From Bacteroidota bacterium (GTDB lineage Bacteria > Bacteroidota > Bacteroidia > Chitinophagales > Chitinophagaceae), in assembly GCA_026391455.1 (NCBI GenBank), contig JAPLEH010000010.1:186001-250000 (forward strand): 64,000 bases of DNA, written 5' to 3'. Below, piece after piece: positions 1-8,209 of the stretch. The position numbers and the translations under genes were made by a program. The notes below the pieces were generated by a model. That model made no database searches. It saw nothing but the letters and a program-made list of their open reading frames with translations, and was not told the origin of the DNA. Positions within the stretch are counted from its first letter, which is position 1; every line of letters starts with the position of its first letter.

Positions 1-938
1 CCATTTTTCAGCGGAGCAACGTTAATAAAACCGGGCACCGGCACCTGCTGATCCGGGTATGCTTCATTGCCTTCCACTTTATAGAGTTTATTCTCGTCGC
101 GGAGGAAATAATACATATTCCCGTTGAGTTGCGTTACATACCTGATTGCATTTTTCGCTTCCGCTTTATTGAGTGTAAGCCCCAGGCTACCATTGGTGTA
201 GGTTGCCACCACCGCTTTATTTCCCGCTGGCAGCAGGCTTGCACTGAACCATAGCTTTCCATCGCTGTCATAAAAGGGGTTGATGCCAGGATATTGTAAA
301 ACCGTATCAGTTTGGTATAGGGGTGCTTGTCTGGAGAAGGAATGCATGGGTTTAAAAACAGCAGTCCGGTTTTGCTCGGTGGTAACGACCAGTTCATTAT
401 GAGGGCCAATGGCAAATGGTGCAACGCTGCTGATACGGATATTATCCGGCAGATTGAAAACAACCAGTGAATCATCCTGCACATAAAATAGCTGGCCCGC
501 AAAATTATTGGCCCATATTCGGCCATAGGAATCTTCGCAAATACATCCCGTAGCTTTTGATTTCAGCAATGGGCTTGCATAATACCGGAACCCCTGACCA
601 TTATAACGACAGAGTCCGCTGTTTGTACTGATCCAGATAATGCCTTTCCGGTCCTGCTTGAGAAAATAAATTTCATTATCCGGCAACCCGTCATCTTCCG
701 TTATCTGCCGGCCTACAGGTTGCTGAGCAGAAAGAAAGGTATGCAGCAGTATTGACAAAAAAAGAAGTGCCGGACGCAATGGTTTTTGCGGAAAGATAAG
801 GGAACCACTTCGAATTGCATAAAATGGCGCTTCTCCATGTATAGTTTGTATAAGAGGGCAGGCTGCGATCAAAACGTTTCTGAAAGATGAGATAACATGC
901 CTGCAGAAAGAGTAAAATGGGTAAAAGCATTCGTACAT
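1..938 (-). CDS. Two-component regulator propeller-type sensor protein (N-terminal part, runs off the left edge)
   Basis: A frame open from 938 to the left edge encodes about 312 residues with no stop. After about 40 residues comes a hydrophobic signal-like stretch (PALLFLSILLHTFLSAQ), then a sequence typical of the regulator propeller (Reg_prop) repeats: an opening with ITEDDGLPDNEIYFLKQDRKGIIWISTNSG split over the first blade, then further blades containing GRIWANNF and GKLWFSAS. Proteins of this family carry an N-terminal periplasmic beta-propeller, a Y_Y_Y domain and then either a histidine kinase or an output domain; that part lies outside the window. The ATG at 938 is the only ATG in frame after an upstream stop at 972-974, but it leaves an unusually long region before the signal segment, so the start is uncertain. 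The gene is transcribed divergently from the lipoprotein gene at 1053. Confidence 0.72.
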   Translation of the reverse strand, partial: MYECFYPFYSFCRHVISSFRNVLIAACPLIQTIHGEAPFYAIRSGSLIFPQKPLRPALLFLSILLHTFLSAQQPVGRQITEDDGLPDNEIYFLKQDRKGIIWISTNSGLCRYNGQGFRYYASPLLKSKATGCICEDSYGRIWANNFAGQLFYVQDDSLVVFNLPDNIRISSVAPFAIGPHNELVVTTEQNRTAVFKPMHSFSRQAPLYQTDTVLQYPGINPFYDSDGKLWFSASLLPAGNKAVVATYTNGSLGLTLNKAEAKNAIRYVTQLNGNMYYFLRDENKLYKVEGNEAYPDQQVPVPGFINVAPLKN

Positions 939-1052
939 TGGTCCTTCGTTACGATATACTTTGCAAATATTTTATTCATTCTGCGCTCAGAAAGGGTTTT
1001 ATCCACTTACTTTGCTTTACAAAATAGCCATAACCCTTCTTAAAATTATCGT

Positions 1053-1892
1053 ATGCGAAAAATAATATTCCACGTTGTAGTTTTATCGTTGGTGTTGTTC
1101 TCCTGCGAAACAGCCGAATTCATACAACATACCCCCACGCTGACCAATACCGGAGAGCATACCGGGAAAAATCAGTTACACGGAAAAATATTATACAGTA
1201 CCGGCAACAGTACCAGCAACAGCGGAGATAACTCCAACGGCAAAAGCCCCTATGAAAGTGTAAACGGCATTCAGGCCCAGGGATCCTATTCCTTTGCCAG
1301 CAAATTTGCTTTTCACTCCTCCTATATGCATTCATCAGAGAAAGGTGGTTCTGAAGAGTTCGGTCAGAAAAACGTGGTTTATAGGTATAACCGGAATATT
1401 ACAGAAGCGGGATTTGCTTTTTTTGACAATCTTTCATCAGACAATACATTTTTTGTAGAACTGGCTGCTGGTACTGGTTTCGGAAAATTCAACGCCACGG
1501 AAGTGAGTTCACCGCTGGTACCCGGAGGGCGGTATTATGACCACAATGTATTTAAACTTTATTTGCAACCCACCATATATTATGCATCACCCCTGGTAGG
1601 TATGTCAACCGGTTTAAAGTTTTCCTCCATCCGTTTCAACAATATAAACACCAATTACACGACTGGTGAGCGGGAAAACAGATCCATTACAACCGGATCA
1701 GAATTAAAGGCCACCACCATGGATTTTTTTCTAAAAACAGATCTTTACCTGAGGAAGTTGCCCTGGATGGGGTTTAATCTGCAATTTTTATACTCCACGG
1801 ATCTTAAAAAAACGTTCAACTATAACCAAACCGACTGGAATGCAGGGCTGGGGCTGAGTTTCCGGCTGGATAATCTGAAAACAAAAAAGTAA
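1053..1892 (+). CDS. Predicted lipoprotein with beta-barrel-like body, function unknown
   Basis: A 279-residue protein starts with a basic tip and hydrophobic stretch ending in LFSC (Cys18), a good lipoprotein signal. The rest alternates short polar and aromatic strands (for example ELAAGTGFGKFNA and FKLYLQPTIYYASP) and ends in the aromatic-rich segment WNAGLGLSFRLDNL, a pattern usual for outer-membrane beta-barrel or barrel-like proteins of Bacteroidota. I recognise no named family. It is followed after about 185 bases by another barrel-like protein on the same strand, so the two may act together at the cell envelope; this is inference from position and composition only. Confidence 0.7.
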   Translation: MRKIIFHVVVLSLVLFSCETAEFIQHTPTLTNTGEHTGKNQLHGKILYSTGNSTSNSGDNSNGKSPYESVNGIQAQGSYSFASKFAFHSSYMHSSEKGGSEEFGQKNVVYRYNRNITEAGFAFFDNLSSDNTFFVELAAGTGFGKFNATEVSSPLVPGGRYYDHNVFKLYLQPTIYYASPLVGMSTGLKFSSIRFNNINTNYTTGERENRSITTGSELKATTMDFFLKTDLYLRKLPWMGFNLQFLYSTDLKKTFNYNQTDWNAGLGLSFRLDNLKTKK

Positions 1893-2077
1893 AAGGCATC
1901 TGTTTTTGGTGTTGCTAATTTTCATCCGGTAGCTGTTTGTTCCGCTTTCGTAGTTGCAAAGCCGCTTTGCCAATTTGCAGGGTTCTTTTGCTTCACAAAA
2001 ATTCATTTTTTTGTAAAAAAATCACCGTTGATCTGTACAGCGGAAACCAAAGGGCAAAAAAGTTGTATTCTAGTAGC

Positions 2078-3091
2078 ATGTTTACAACACACTTAAAATC
2101 TACCGGCACCGTCCTCCTTTTATTGGTCATGCAAATTGCTTATACGCAATCTGCAACGCCCCCCCGGAAAAAAACATACTGCAATCCCCTTGTTAGCGGC
2201 CAACCAGCTTTAAAACGCCTGTCCTTCAGTTATGAAATGCAGCCCCGTTATGGTGCGTCCACCGGATTTCCCTCCCTTCCGGCCCCTGTATCATATACAA
2301 CGAATATTAATCTTGCCCACTCTATACGAATCGGGTATGCTAAAAACCTCGTGGTAAAACCAAAACTATATATGAGTTTTTCCGCCGGGTATTGGTTCAG
2401 CTCTTTCAATGTTATCAATCCGGATAATAATTCCTTTTCGCAAATCCTTTCACAAAGCCGTTTTCATTCGGTTAGTGCCAGCACCAATATTTTTAAACCC
2501 CTGAACAATAAAAACTTTCTGCTCCTGAATGTTTCGCTGGAGGCGAATGGCAATCAGCGTTCTTTCAGTCGTTTTTCCGGAGATAATATACTGGCCGGGG
2601 GTGCTATTATTTACGGTTGGAAAAAATCGTTCAAGCGGATGTGGGGGGTTGGTGTTTTCAGGGGCTATCGGCTGGGCAAAGTCATACATGTGCCTGCATT
2701 ACTTTACAACAGCTCATTCAATAAAAAATGGGGCGTAGATGCACTGTTGCCGGCACGTGCCAATTTCAGGTACACCCGATCGCCCAAAACCATGTGGCTA
2801 TTTGGCTATGAACTGGATGGCACCCAGTTTGCCCTTCGCCGCCCTGGTTCAATATATGATAACACTTTTCTGCAGCGAGGAGAGATCCGTCCAAAGATTG
2901 GATTGGAAAAACTGATCGGCAAAAGCTGGGCGTTTACCTTAAATGCCGGCATACGTATCAATGGCCGGTTTGACCTGAGCAGTGACTATGCCGGAAAAAA
3001 TATCGTGGTGGAAAATGATCCGGCCGCTGCGCTTTTTGTAAATGCGGGGCTGCATATTATTAAATTTCCGACAGGTAAAAAGAAAAAATAA
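2078..3091 (+). CDS. Predicted outer-membrane/secreted beta-barrel-like protein
   Basis: I chose the ATG at 2078 because it gives a proper signal peptide (MFTTHLKSTGTVLLLLVMQIAYTQS) just before a mature chain; the frame stays open upstream to 1937, but that extension (47 residues rich in Cys, Lys and Arg) looks like untranslated sequence. The 337-residue product has many amphipathic strands with aromatic residues (SFSAGYWFSSFNVI, MWGVGVFRGYRLGKV, SWAFTLNAGIRINGRF) and ends near a strand VNAGLHIIKF, consistent with an outer-membrane barrel of the PorT/OprF-like kind, although no family can be named. A perfect hairpin begins inside its stop codon and separates it from paaZ, which reads towards it. 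Confidence 0.7.
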   Translation: MFTTHLKSTGTVLLLLVMQIAYTQSATPPRKKTYCNPLVSGQPALKRLSFSYEMQPRYGASTGFPSLPAPVSYTTNINLAHSIRIGYAKNLVVKPKLYMSFSAGYWFSSFNVINPDNNSFSQILSQSRFHSVSASTNIFKPLNNKNFLLLNVSLEANGNQRSFSRFSGDNILAGGAIIYGWKKSFKRMWGVGVFRGYRLGKVIHVPALLYNSSFNKKWGVDALLPARANFRYTRSPKTMWLFGYELDGTQFALRRPGSIYDNTFLQRGEIRPKIGLEKLIGKSWAFTLNAGIRINGRFDLSSDYAGKNIVVENDPAAALFVNAGLHIIKFPTGKKKK

Positions 3092-3120
3092 TCCGGCTTC
3101 GTTTACATAAAGCCGGATTA
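3089..3120. terminator. Bidirectional terminator between the barrel protein gene and paaZ
   Basis: An 11-bp perfect inverted repeat (TAATCCGGCTT / AAGCCGGATTA) with a 10-base loop begins in the stop codon of the upstream gene and sits between two convergent genes. No long T-run follows on either strand, so it is a hairpin-type end in the Bacteroidota style. Confidence 0.7.
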
Positions 3121-3163
3121 CATTGAATTCTCTTTACTATGTTGAAACAGGTTCGCAATTGAA

Positions 3164-5254
3164 CTATGCTTTCCGCTCCACCATGGTCAGTATAGTGGCC
3201 ACACCCGTTACTTCATTGGTATCATCGATCATTTCCACCAGCCATTTTACAATACCTTTTTCGATATCATCCCCGCGTTTGAAATCTTCCGGCTTTTCCA
3301 CGATACGTTTGTCGTTGGGCAATTTTTCTTTACAGGTAAAGCGGATATGTATTTCGGCGCCGGGATATACCGGTTTGGTAAATCGTAATTCATCAATACC
3401 GTAATTGAGCAATACCGGGTTTTTTTCGTAGCTATCCACAAACAATCCGGCAGCAATGCTCATGATAAAATAGCCATGTGCCACCTGCTGTTCAAACATG
3501 GTACCGGTAAAGTCGGTGGTTTTAATATGCGCATAGAAATGATCGCCGCTCAGGTCAGCAAAGCGGTCAATATCTTCAGATGTGATCACTCTTTTTTCGG
3601 TAATGAGTTGGTCACCGATCTGTAATTCATCAAAATATTTTTTAAAGGGATGTTTACCCGGGTCTTTACCGGCAGCATGGGGCTGATATACATTGGTGAT
3701 TGCAGTAAGGGTAGTAGGTGAACCCTGCAATGCGGTGCGTTGCAAATAATGTTTTACGCCGCGTATGCCTCCCATTTCTTCGCCGCCCCCGGCACGTCCC
3801 GGGCCGCCATGTACCAACAGCGGTAAAGGTGAGCCGTGTCCCGTGCTTTCTTTGGCACATTCATTATTCAATACGAGAATACGCCCGTGATGTGACGCTG
3901 CACCTGCCACATACTCGCGGGCCTGTTTATAATCTGCCGTTACAATGGTGGAGCAAAGGCTGCCTTTACCCAATTTGCTGAGTGCAATCGCTTCATCCAC
4001 GTTCTTGTATGGCATGATGGTGCTCACCGGTCCAAAGGCTTCCACTTCGTGCGATGCATTGGTGCTGTATCCTTCCGTAATGGCCCAGGGTGTCGCGTTG
4101 AGCAGCAGTACCGGAGAAAGAAAGGCACCTTTGCTGGCGTCTGCGTCTATTACCTCCACACTATCCAGCGATCCGTAAATGAGCTGCGATGCAGCCAGTA
4201 ATTTCTGTACCTGCGCCTTTACTTCCTCCCGCTGCGATTGCCCGGCCAGTGAACCCATTCTTACTTTTTCATTCAGCGGATTACCGATCACTATTTGTGA
4301 AAGTGAAGCACTGATGGCTTTCCAAACCTCTTCGAGCTTATTTTCCGGTACAAATATGCGACGGATACCAGTACAACGCTGACCGGCTTTGAGTGTCATT
4401 TCCTTTCGTATTTCTTTCACCAGTATATCCCATTCGGGCATGCCCGGCACCACGTCCTCCCCCATTACTATACAATTGAGTGAATCGGCTTCCATATTGA
4501 AAGGAACAGATTCACGCAGCAAATGCGGATTCGATTTGAGCAATAAACCGGTAGATGCGCTGCCGGTAAACGTGACCACATCCTGCGATGTAACATGGTC
4601 GAGCAGATCGCCGGCGCTGCCACAAATAAGTTGCAGGGCCCCTTCAGGTAAAATACCCGATGCAATGATCTCCTTTACCACGGCTTCGGTGAGATATGAG
4701 GTAACGGTGGCCGGCTTTACGATACAGGGCATGCCGGCGAGCAGGTTGACTGCAATCTTTTCGAGCATACCCCATACCGGGAAATTGAATGCATTGATAT
4801 GTATGGCCACTCCCTCTTTCGGCACCAGGATATGGGTACCCATGAAGGTATTGTTGCGGCTGAGGTTATGGCTTTCTCCGTCTATACAAATAATATCATC
4901 CGGAAATTTTCTGCGCAGGGAGGCGTTGGCAAACAGATTGCCAATACCTCCTTCGATGTCCACCCAACTGTCTGCTTTGGTGGCACCGGTCTGGTAGCTG
5001 ATTGCGTAAAATTTATCGAGATGATTCCGCAGGTGAATTGCCAGAGCTTTCAGCATATTACCTCTTGCATGAAAGGTCATTTTGCGAAGCGCGGGATTAC
5101 CCACGGTACGGGCATACTCCGTAATGGATTTAAAATCGAGCCCCCGGGTGGTGGCTGCAGCAAGGGGGTCGCCGGTAACGGCATTGTACAGCAATTGTCC
5201 CTCACCATCGCCGGTGATCCAATCGCCCGTGATATAGTTTTCGAGTTTGGTCAT
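3164..5254 (-). CDS. paaZ: Bifunctional oxepin-CoA hydrolase / 3-oxo-5,6-dehydrosuberyl-CoA semialdehyde dehydrogenase
   Basis: The protein has the two-part PaaZ layout. Residues 1 to about 530 are an NAD(P)-dependent aldehyde dehydrogenase with FTGSASTG, a catalytic Glu in NMEADS (residue 255) and the catalytic Cys in GQRCTG (residue 294). The last 150 residues are a MaoC-like hydratase with [12 protein letters not shown]. PaaZ opens the oxepin-CoA ring and oxidises the resulting semialdehyde in aerobic phenylacetate breakdown. The frame also has an ATG at 5266 (four residues longer), but the 5254 start places the catalytic residues almost exactly where they are in E. coli PaaZ (256 and 295), and a near-consensus minus-7 box (TAATTTCG, 5277-5284) lies too close to the upstream ATG. 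The other paa genes are not next to it here, so it stands alone in the window. Confidence 0.93.
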   Translation of the reverse strand: MTKLENYITGDWITGDGEGQLLYNAVTGDPLAAATTRGLDFKSITEYARTVGNPALRKMTFHARGNMLKALAIHLRNHLDKFYAISYQTGATKADSWVDIEGGIGNLFANASLRRKFPDDIICIDGESHNLSRNNTFMGTHILVPKEGVAIHINAFNFPVWGMLEKIAVNLLAGMPCIVKPATVTSYLTEAVVKEIIASGILPEGALQLICGSAGDLLDHVTSQDVVTFTGSASTGLLLKSNPHLLRESVPFNMEADSLNCIVMGEDVVPGMPEWDILVKEIRKEMTLKAGQRCTGIRRIFVPENKLEEVWKAISASLSQIVIGNPLNEKVRMGSLAGQSQREEVKAQVQKLLAASQLIYGSLDSVEVIDADASKGAFLSPVLLLNATPWAITEGYSTNASHEVEAFGPVSTIMPYKNVDEAIALSKLGKGSLCSTIVTADYKQAREYVAGAASHHGRILVLNNECAKESTGHGSPLPLLVHGGPGRAGGGEEMGGIRGVKHYLQRTALQGSPTTLTAITNVYQPHAAGKDPGKHPFKKYFDELQIGDQLITEKRVITSEDIDRFADLSGDHFYAHIKTTDFTGTMFEQQVAHGYFIMSIAAGLFVDSYEKNPVLLNYGIDELRFTKPVYPGAEIHIRFTCKEKLPNDKRIVEKPEDFKRGDDIEKGIVKWLVEMIDDTNEVTGVATILTMVERKA

Positions 5255-5337
5255 ATAGCAAGCCATTTATCAGCAGCGAAATTAGCCCAATTGCTGCCAT
5301 CCGCCATTAATTTTCTATGCTAACAGATGCATTGAAC

Positions 5338-5408
5338 GGATCAAATGGGAATGGATGATTTACAAATCAGATCATGTAATTTTGTGGCTTAAATCAGATC
5401 AAATGGGT
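5338..5408 (+). promoter_or_regulatory. Toxin-antitoxin promoter with two pairs of direct repeats (candidate autoregulatory operator)
   Basis: An exact TAnnTTTG box (TAATTTTG, 5377-5384) lies 18 bases before the antitoxin ATG. Around it are two 11-bp perfect direct repeats: GATCAAATGGG at 5339-5349 and 5397-5407, the second overlapping the start codon, and AAATCAGATCA at 5364-5374 and 5391-5401. The two pairs interleave through a shared GATCA. Type II toxin-antitoxin operons normally bind their own promoter through such repeats, so an operator role is a reasonable inference. Confidence 0.6.
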
Positions 5409-5597
5409 GTTTCGGAGAAAAAAGCACTGGCATTGGAAAAGCTGGCCGGTCTTGAAGATGAAAAGCAGATTGACGAAATCCTTTTGCATATTGAAAGGTT
5501 GAATGCTGACGCTCAAAAGAAGGTTTACCATTTATCAAAGCATGCCGAAGAAATCAGCAGACAATATAATGAAACAATGAAAAAGCTTGCGGAATGA
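5403..5597 (+). CDS. Antitoxin partner of the Doc-type toxin
   Basis: A 64-residue, strongly charged and probably all-helical protein (MGVSEKKALALEKLAGLEDE at the start, NETMKKLAE at the end). The ATG at 5403 is preferred over one at 5355, because the latter lies upstream of the minus-7 box at 5377. The stop overlaps the toxin start by four bases (ATGA), the tight coupling usual for antitoxin-toxin pairs in which the antitoxin comes first. It shows no clear Phd/AbrB DNA-binding signature that I can recognise, so the assignment rests on position, size and the repeats in its promoter. It would bind and block the toxin and probably repress the operon. Confidence 0.75.
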   Translation: MGVSEKKALALEKLAGLEDEKQIDEILLHIERLNADAQKKVYHLSKHAEEISRQYNETMKKLAE

Positions 5598-5974
5598 TTT
5601 TACTTGATGACATGTTGACCTTGCATGATTTTTCCATCACGCATTATGGCGGTGCAAAAGGCATAAGGGATCAGGAAAGTTTGTCTTCGGCTATTGCAAG
5701 ACCATTTCAAACTTTTGATAGTATTGAGTTATATAGCAATGTCTTTGAGAAAGCAGCTTCGTTAGCAGAAAGCCAGATTGTCAATCATCCATTTACGGAT
5801 GGAAACAAACGCACCGGATTTTTAGCAATGACGGCCTTTTTACGGGAGAATGGATATACACTAACTGCTTCCAATGAGGGTGCATATGAGTTTATCATCG
5901 GAATTTCAACCGGCAAAATAAAATACGAAGAAGTCGTAAAATGGTTAACAGCGAACACTACATTGCTTCAATAA
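5594..5974 (+). CDS. doc: Doc (death-on-curing) family Fic-fold toxin
   Basis: The 126-residue protein is the same length as phage P1 Doc. It carries the Doc/Fic core motif HPFTDGNKRTG at residues 65-75: the catalytic His65, Asp69, and Lys72 in the place where AMPylating Fic proteins have Gly. Lys at that position is the mark of Doc proteins, which phosphorylate elongation factor EF-Tu and stop translation. The N-terminal segment (HDFSITHYGGAKGIRDQESLSSAIARP split over the first two helices) also fits the family. It is co-translated with the small upstream antitoxin gene. The target has not been shown for this protein; it is inferred from family membership. Confidence 0.9.
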   Translation: MILLDDMLTLHDFSITHYGGAKGIRDQESLSSAIARPFQTFDSIELYSNVFEKAASLAESQIVNHPFTDGNKRTGFLAMTAFLRENGYTLTASNEGAYEFIIGISTGKIKYEEVVKWLTANTTLLQ

Positions 5975-6062
5975 GTATTTTCAAATCAGAATAACCAGAT
6001 ACATTCCTGAACCCTGTATTACCAACACACAAAAAGAATCATTCAATAAAAAAATAACACCA

Positions 6063-6506
6063 ATGAAAAAGATACTCCTCCCCCTTTTTGCGATCTGCCT
6101 GCTCGCCTCCTGCAAAAGCGGCTCTGCCAATAATGAACAGGAAGACAAAGCGAATAAGTTGCAGAAAGAAGTGCTTGCTGAGCATGATATCGCTATGCCC
6201 AAATCGATGAAAATTCCGGACTTGCAAAAAGAAGTGACCCGCTTACTCGATTCATTGACCGGCCTGCCGGAAAAAGCCAAAGAGGCAGCAGCTCCACTCA
6301 AAACAAAACTGGAAGGATTGAAAGATGAGTTGAGCTATGCAGAAACGGCCATGGATAAATGGATGACCGAGTTTGATCTGGATTCTTTCAAAAAAGATGC
6401 TGCAAAAAGAATTCAGTACCTGATGGATGAAAAACTGAAAGTGGGCAAAGTAAAGGAGGCCGTGTTGAATGGATTGGCTAAAGCCGATTCACTCCTCCGG
6501 CGCTGA
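6063..6506 (+). CDS. Small helical lipoprotein, function unknown
   Basis: A 147-residue protein with a clear lipoprotein signal, MKKILLPLFAICLLASC (Cys17), followed by a Lys/Glu-rich chain with heptad-like spacing (KLQKEVLAEHDIAMPKSMKI, LPEKAKEAAAPLKTKLEGL) that should form long helices or a coiled coil. Such short helical lipoproteins are common in this phylum and are sometimes labelled as viral A-type inclusion-like, which says nothing about role. It is probably anchored in a membrane facing the periplasm. It stands alone after the toxin gene and before a repeat-rich gap. Confidence 0.75.
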   Translation: MKKILLPLFAICLLASCKSGSANNEQEDKANKLQKEVLAEHDIAMPKSMKIPDLQKEVTRLLDSLTGLPEKAKEAAAPLKTKLEGLKDELSYAETAMDKWMTEFDLDSFKKDAAKRIQYLMDEKLKVGKVKEAVLNGLAKADSLLRR

Positions 6507-6524
6507 CCCCAAATACCGTATGCA

Positions 6525-6888
6525 GCCGCGTATGGCACGAATAGCACGAATGAACAGCCTTAATACAAATTAGGCCACAGATACACACAAATAAGCACAG
6601 ATTTATTTATTAACCGTAATAGTGTATTTAGAAACGCCTTAAGTACGTACCTACAGCCAGGCGGAACAAGTCTCACCTGCTAAGCAGCATTTGTATTCAA
6701 TATCTGAGCTAATTTGTGTGTATCTGTGGCCAGCAAACTGCCGAAGGCAGCCGTATTTATTCGTGCCATTCGCGCCATTCGTGGCAAGCTCAATGCCGAA
6801 GGCATTTATCAATCTGTGTTTATCTGTGTATATCTGTGGCCAGGTTTCTGCCGAAGGCAGCCGTATTTATTCGTGCTATTCGTGGCTA
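6525..6888. repeat. Interspersed repeat block with perfect 20-bp inverted arms and a 110-bp direct repeat
   Basis: This gap is filled by repeats of the ATCTGTG / TTCGTGC type. The 20 bases at 6573-6592 (GGCCACAGATACACACAAAT) recur as an exact reverse complement at 6712-6731. On the right, a unit of about 51 bases starting ATCTGTGGCCAG, containing CTGCCGAAGGCAGCCG and ending in TTCGTGC occurs at 6722 and again at 6832, 110 bases apart, with a shorter GCCGAAGGC copy between them. The left arm carries the matching CACGAATAGCACGAAT on the opposite strand. The block runs into the stop codon of the next gene (6886-6888). No gene is seen in it. Confidence 0.85.
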
Positions 6889-7365
6889 GGTATAGAGGGG
6901 CTCTACGCCGAACTGGCGCAGGTGGTGTATCGCATGCTTATAAAGCAATTGCACATTCTGTTCAAAATTGAGATTCCCAAAGAAAGGATTTCGTACCACC
7001 AAATCCGGCTTTTGTTCATACGCTTCAAAAAACCAGATCAGTTCCTGTTGTAAAGCGCCGATAGCGGCTTGTACAGTTTTATATTCGGTGGGGGCAGGCT
7101 CTTCGCCCATCAACACATTGCGTGTATTTTCTTTAAACGGTTTTTCGCTCAGCATAAATTCGCGCATCCGCTCCAGGTGTTCGGGTGGCGTAATGATCCT
7201 ATCTGTTTTCAGCCGTCCATTTGCATTACGTAATGCATCATTGGTAAAGTGTTCGATCATTTGCTGTACACTCATCTTACCCCATTTCGGAGGAGTGGAA
7301 GGGTCTAGTCGCTGCAACAGCGTGACCAGGCGGGTGCGGAGAAAATTCTCTTTCTCTATCGTCAT
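6886..7365 (-). CDS. DUF1569 / DinB-like four-helix protein
   Basis: A 159-residue protein with the DUF1569 pattern: near residues 28-42 comes WGKMSVQQMIEHF, and near the C-terminus KHAIHHLRQFGVEPLY. The His residues at these positions form the metal site in the wider DinB/YfiT four-helix-bundle fold, whose members include thiol-dependent transferases. The exact reaction cannot be read from the sequence. The start at 7365 follows a gap shared with adk, which lies upstream on the same strand, with a hairpin between. The last codon and stop lie inside the neighbouring repeat block, so the C-terminal two or three residues may be repeat-derived. Confidence 0.82.
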   Translation of the reverse strand: MTIEKENFLRTRLVTLLQRLDPSTPPKWGKMSVQQMIEHFTNDALRNANGRLKTDRIITPPEHLERMREFMLSEKPFKENTRNVLMGEEPAPTEYKTVQAAIGALQQELIWFFEAYEQKPDLVVRNPFFGNLNFEQNVQLLYKHAIHHLRQFGVEPLYT

Positions 7366-7410
7366 GCGTAAGGTTTTGGCCGGGGCAATTTACAAAACAC
7401 CCGGTAAATA

Positions 7411-7440
7411 AAATTGCCTTCCCAAATGGAAAGGCAATTT
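7411..7440 (-). terminator. Hairpin terminator after adk
   Basis: A perfect 10-bp inverted repeat (AAATTGCCTT at 7411-7420, AAGGCAATTT at 7431-7440) with a 10-base loop lies 18 bases beyond the adk stop. On the minus strand the stem is followed by TATTTACC, so it is a plausible end for the adk message. Confidence 0.75.
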
Positions 7441-7457
7441 GAGTAGTTGGTTATGCA

Positions 7458-8033
7458 TTACATTTTTTCCTGAATAGCCGAACAAAGGGATTGAAAAATA
7501 TCTTCCACGCTGCCCATTCCCTGAATATTCACCACTTTACCCGCTTTGCTGTAATAATCAGCTACAGGCAGTGTTTCCTCCCTGTACACTTCCTGCCTTC
7601 TCCGCTGCACTTTTTCATCGGTATCATCACTGCGGCCCGAAGTTTTACCACGGTGTACCAGCCGGCGTATCAGCTCCTCTTCATCTACCTGAAGGAACAA
7701 AACCAGGCGGATAGTGGTGCCTTTTTTCTCCAGCAATTCATCCAGAGCGGCCGCCTGGGCTACTGTGCGGGGATACCCATCGAATAAAAACCCTTTGGCC
7801 CCTTTATGCTGATCAAAATAAGCATCCACCATACCGATCACCACTTCATCGGGTACCAATTGGCCTTTGTCAATGTATTTCTTTGCTTCAATGCCCAGAT
7901 CGGTTTGGTCTGCTATTTCCCGGCGCAGCAGGTTACCGGTGCTGAGGTGTACCAGTCCGTATTCTTCTACCAGTTTATCCGATTGGGTGCCTTTTCCACT
8001 ACCGGGAGGGCCAAACAATATCAAATTAAACAT
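7458..8033 (-). CDS. adk: Adenylate kinase
   Basis: The 191-residue protein opens with MFNLILFGPPGSGKGTQSDK, the P-loop (GPPGSGKGT, residues 8-16), followed by the AMP-binding part LSTGNLLRREI and the strand-loop FDGYPRTVAQA that is diagnostic of adenylate kinase. The lid is of the short type (RLVHRGKTSGRSDD) with no zinc-binding Cys set. It interconverts ATP plus AMP with two ADP in the cytoplasm and is essential. An exact minus-7 box lies 26 bases upstream. It is read divergently from msrB and ends at a hairpin terminator. Confidence 0.98.
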   Translation of the reverse strand: MFNLILFGPPGSGKGTQSDKLVEEYGLVHLSTGNLLRREIADQTDLGIEAKKYIDKGQLVPDEVVIGMVDAYFDQHKGAKGFLFDGYPRTVAQAAALDELLEKKGTTIRLVLFLQVDEEELIRRLVHRGKTSGRSDDTDEKVQRRRQEVYREETLPVADYYSKAGKVVNIQGMGSVEDIFQSLCSAIQEKM

Positions 8034-8059
8034 ATTCGCAATTAGTCTTGGTGAGCAAA

Positions 8060-8067
8060 CAAATATA
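8060..8067 (-). promoter_or_regulatory. Minus-7 promoter box of adk
   Basis: On the minus strand this reads TATATTTG, an exact match to the Bacteroidota TAnnTTTG box, 26 bases upstream of the adk ATG. Confidence 0.65.
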
Positions 8068-8150
8068 ATGTACCAGACTTATATTTTGAGCATTTCGGCC
8101 CCTTTTGGGCCAAAATCATGGTTCCTGTTAAATTGTTAAAGAAAATAAAC

Positions 8151-8196
8151 TGTCCGGCGGTTGACAAACCGGACAAACTTGCATTACGTAAATTTG
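8151..8196 (+). promoter_or_regulatory. msrB promoter with a short upstream inverted repeat
   Basis: TAAATTTG at 8189-8196 is an exact minus-7 box, 13 bases before the msrB start. Just upstream, TGTCCGG (8151-8157) and CCGGACA (8169-8175) form a 7-bp perfect inverted repeat in the place where a regulator could sit. The operator role is inference. Confidence 0.5.
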
Positions 8197-8209
8197 TTAT
8201 GGTAATAAA

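Noticed and set aside
1937-2077. Extended N-terminus of the barrel protein
   Set aside because: It lacks a signal peptide and has a Cys/Arg-rich random composition; the ATG at 2078 gives a proper signal peptide.
5355-5402. Longer start for the antitoxin
   Set aside because: The ATG at 5355 is upstream of the minus-7 box and would not be in the message.
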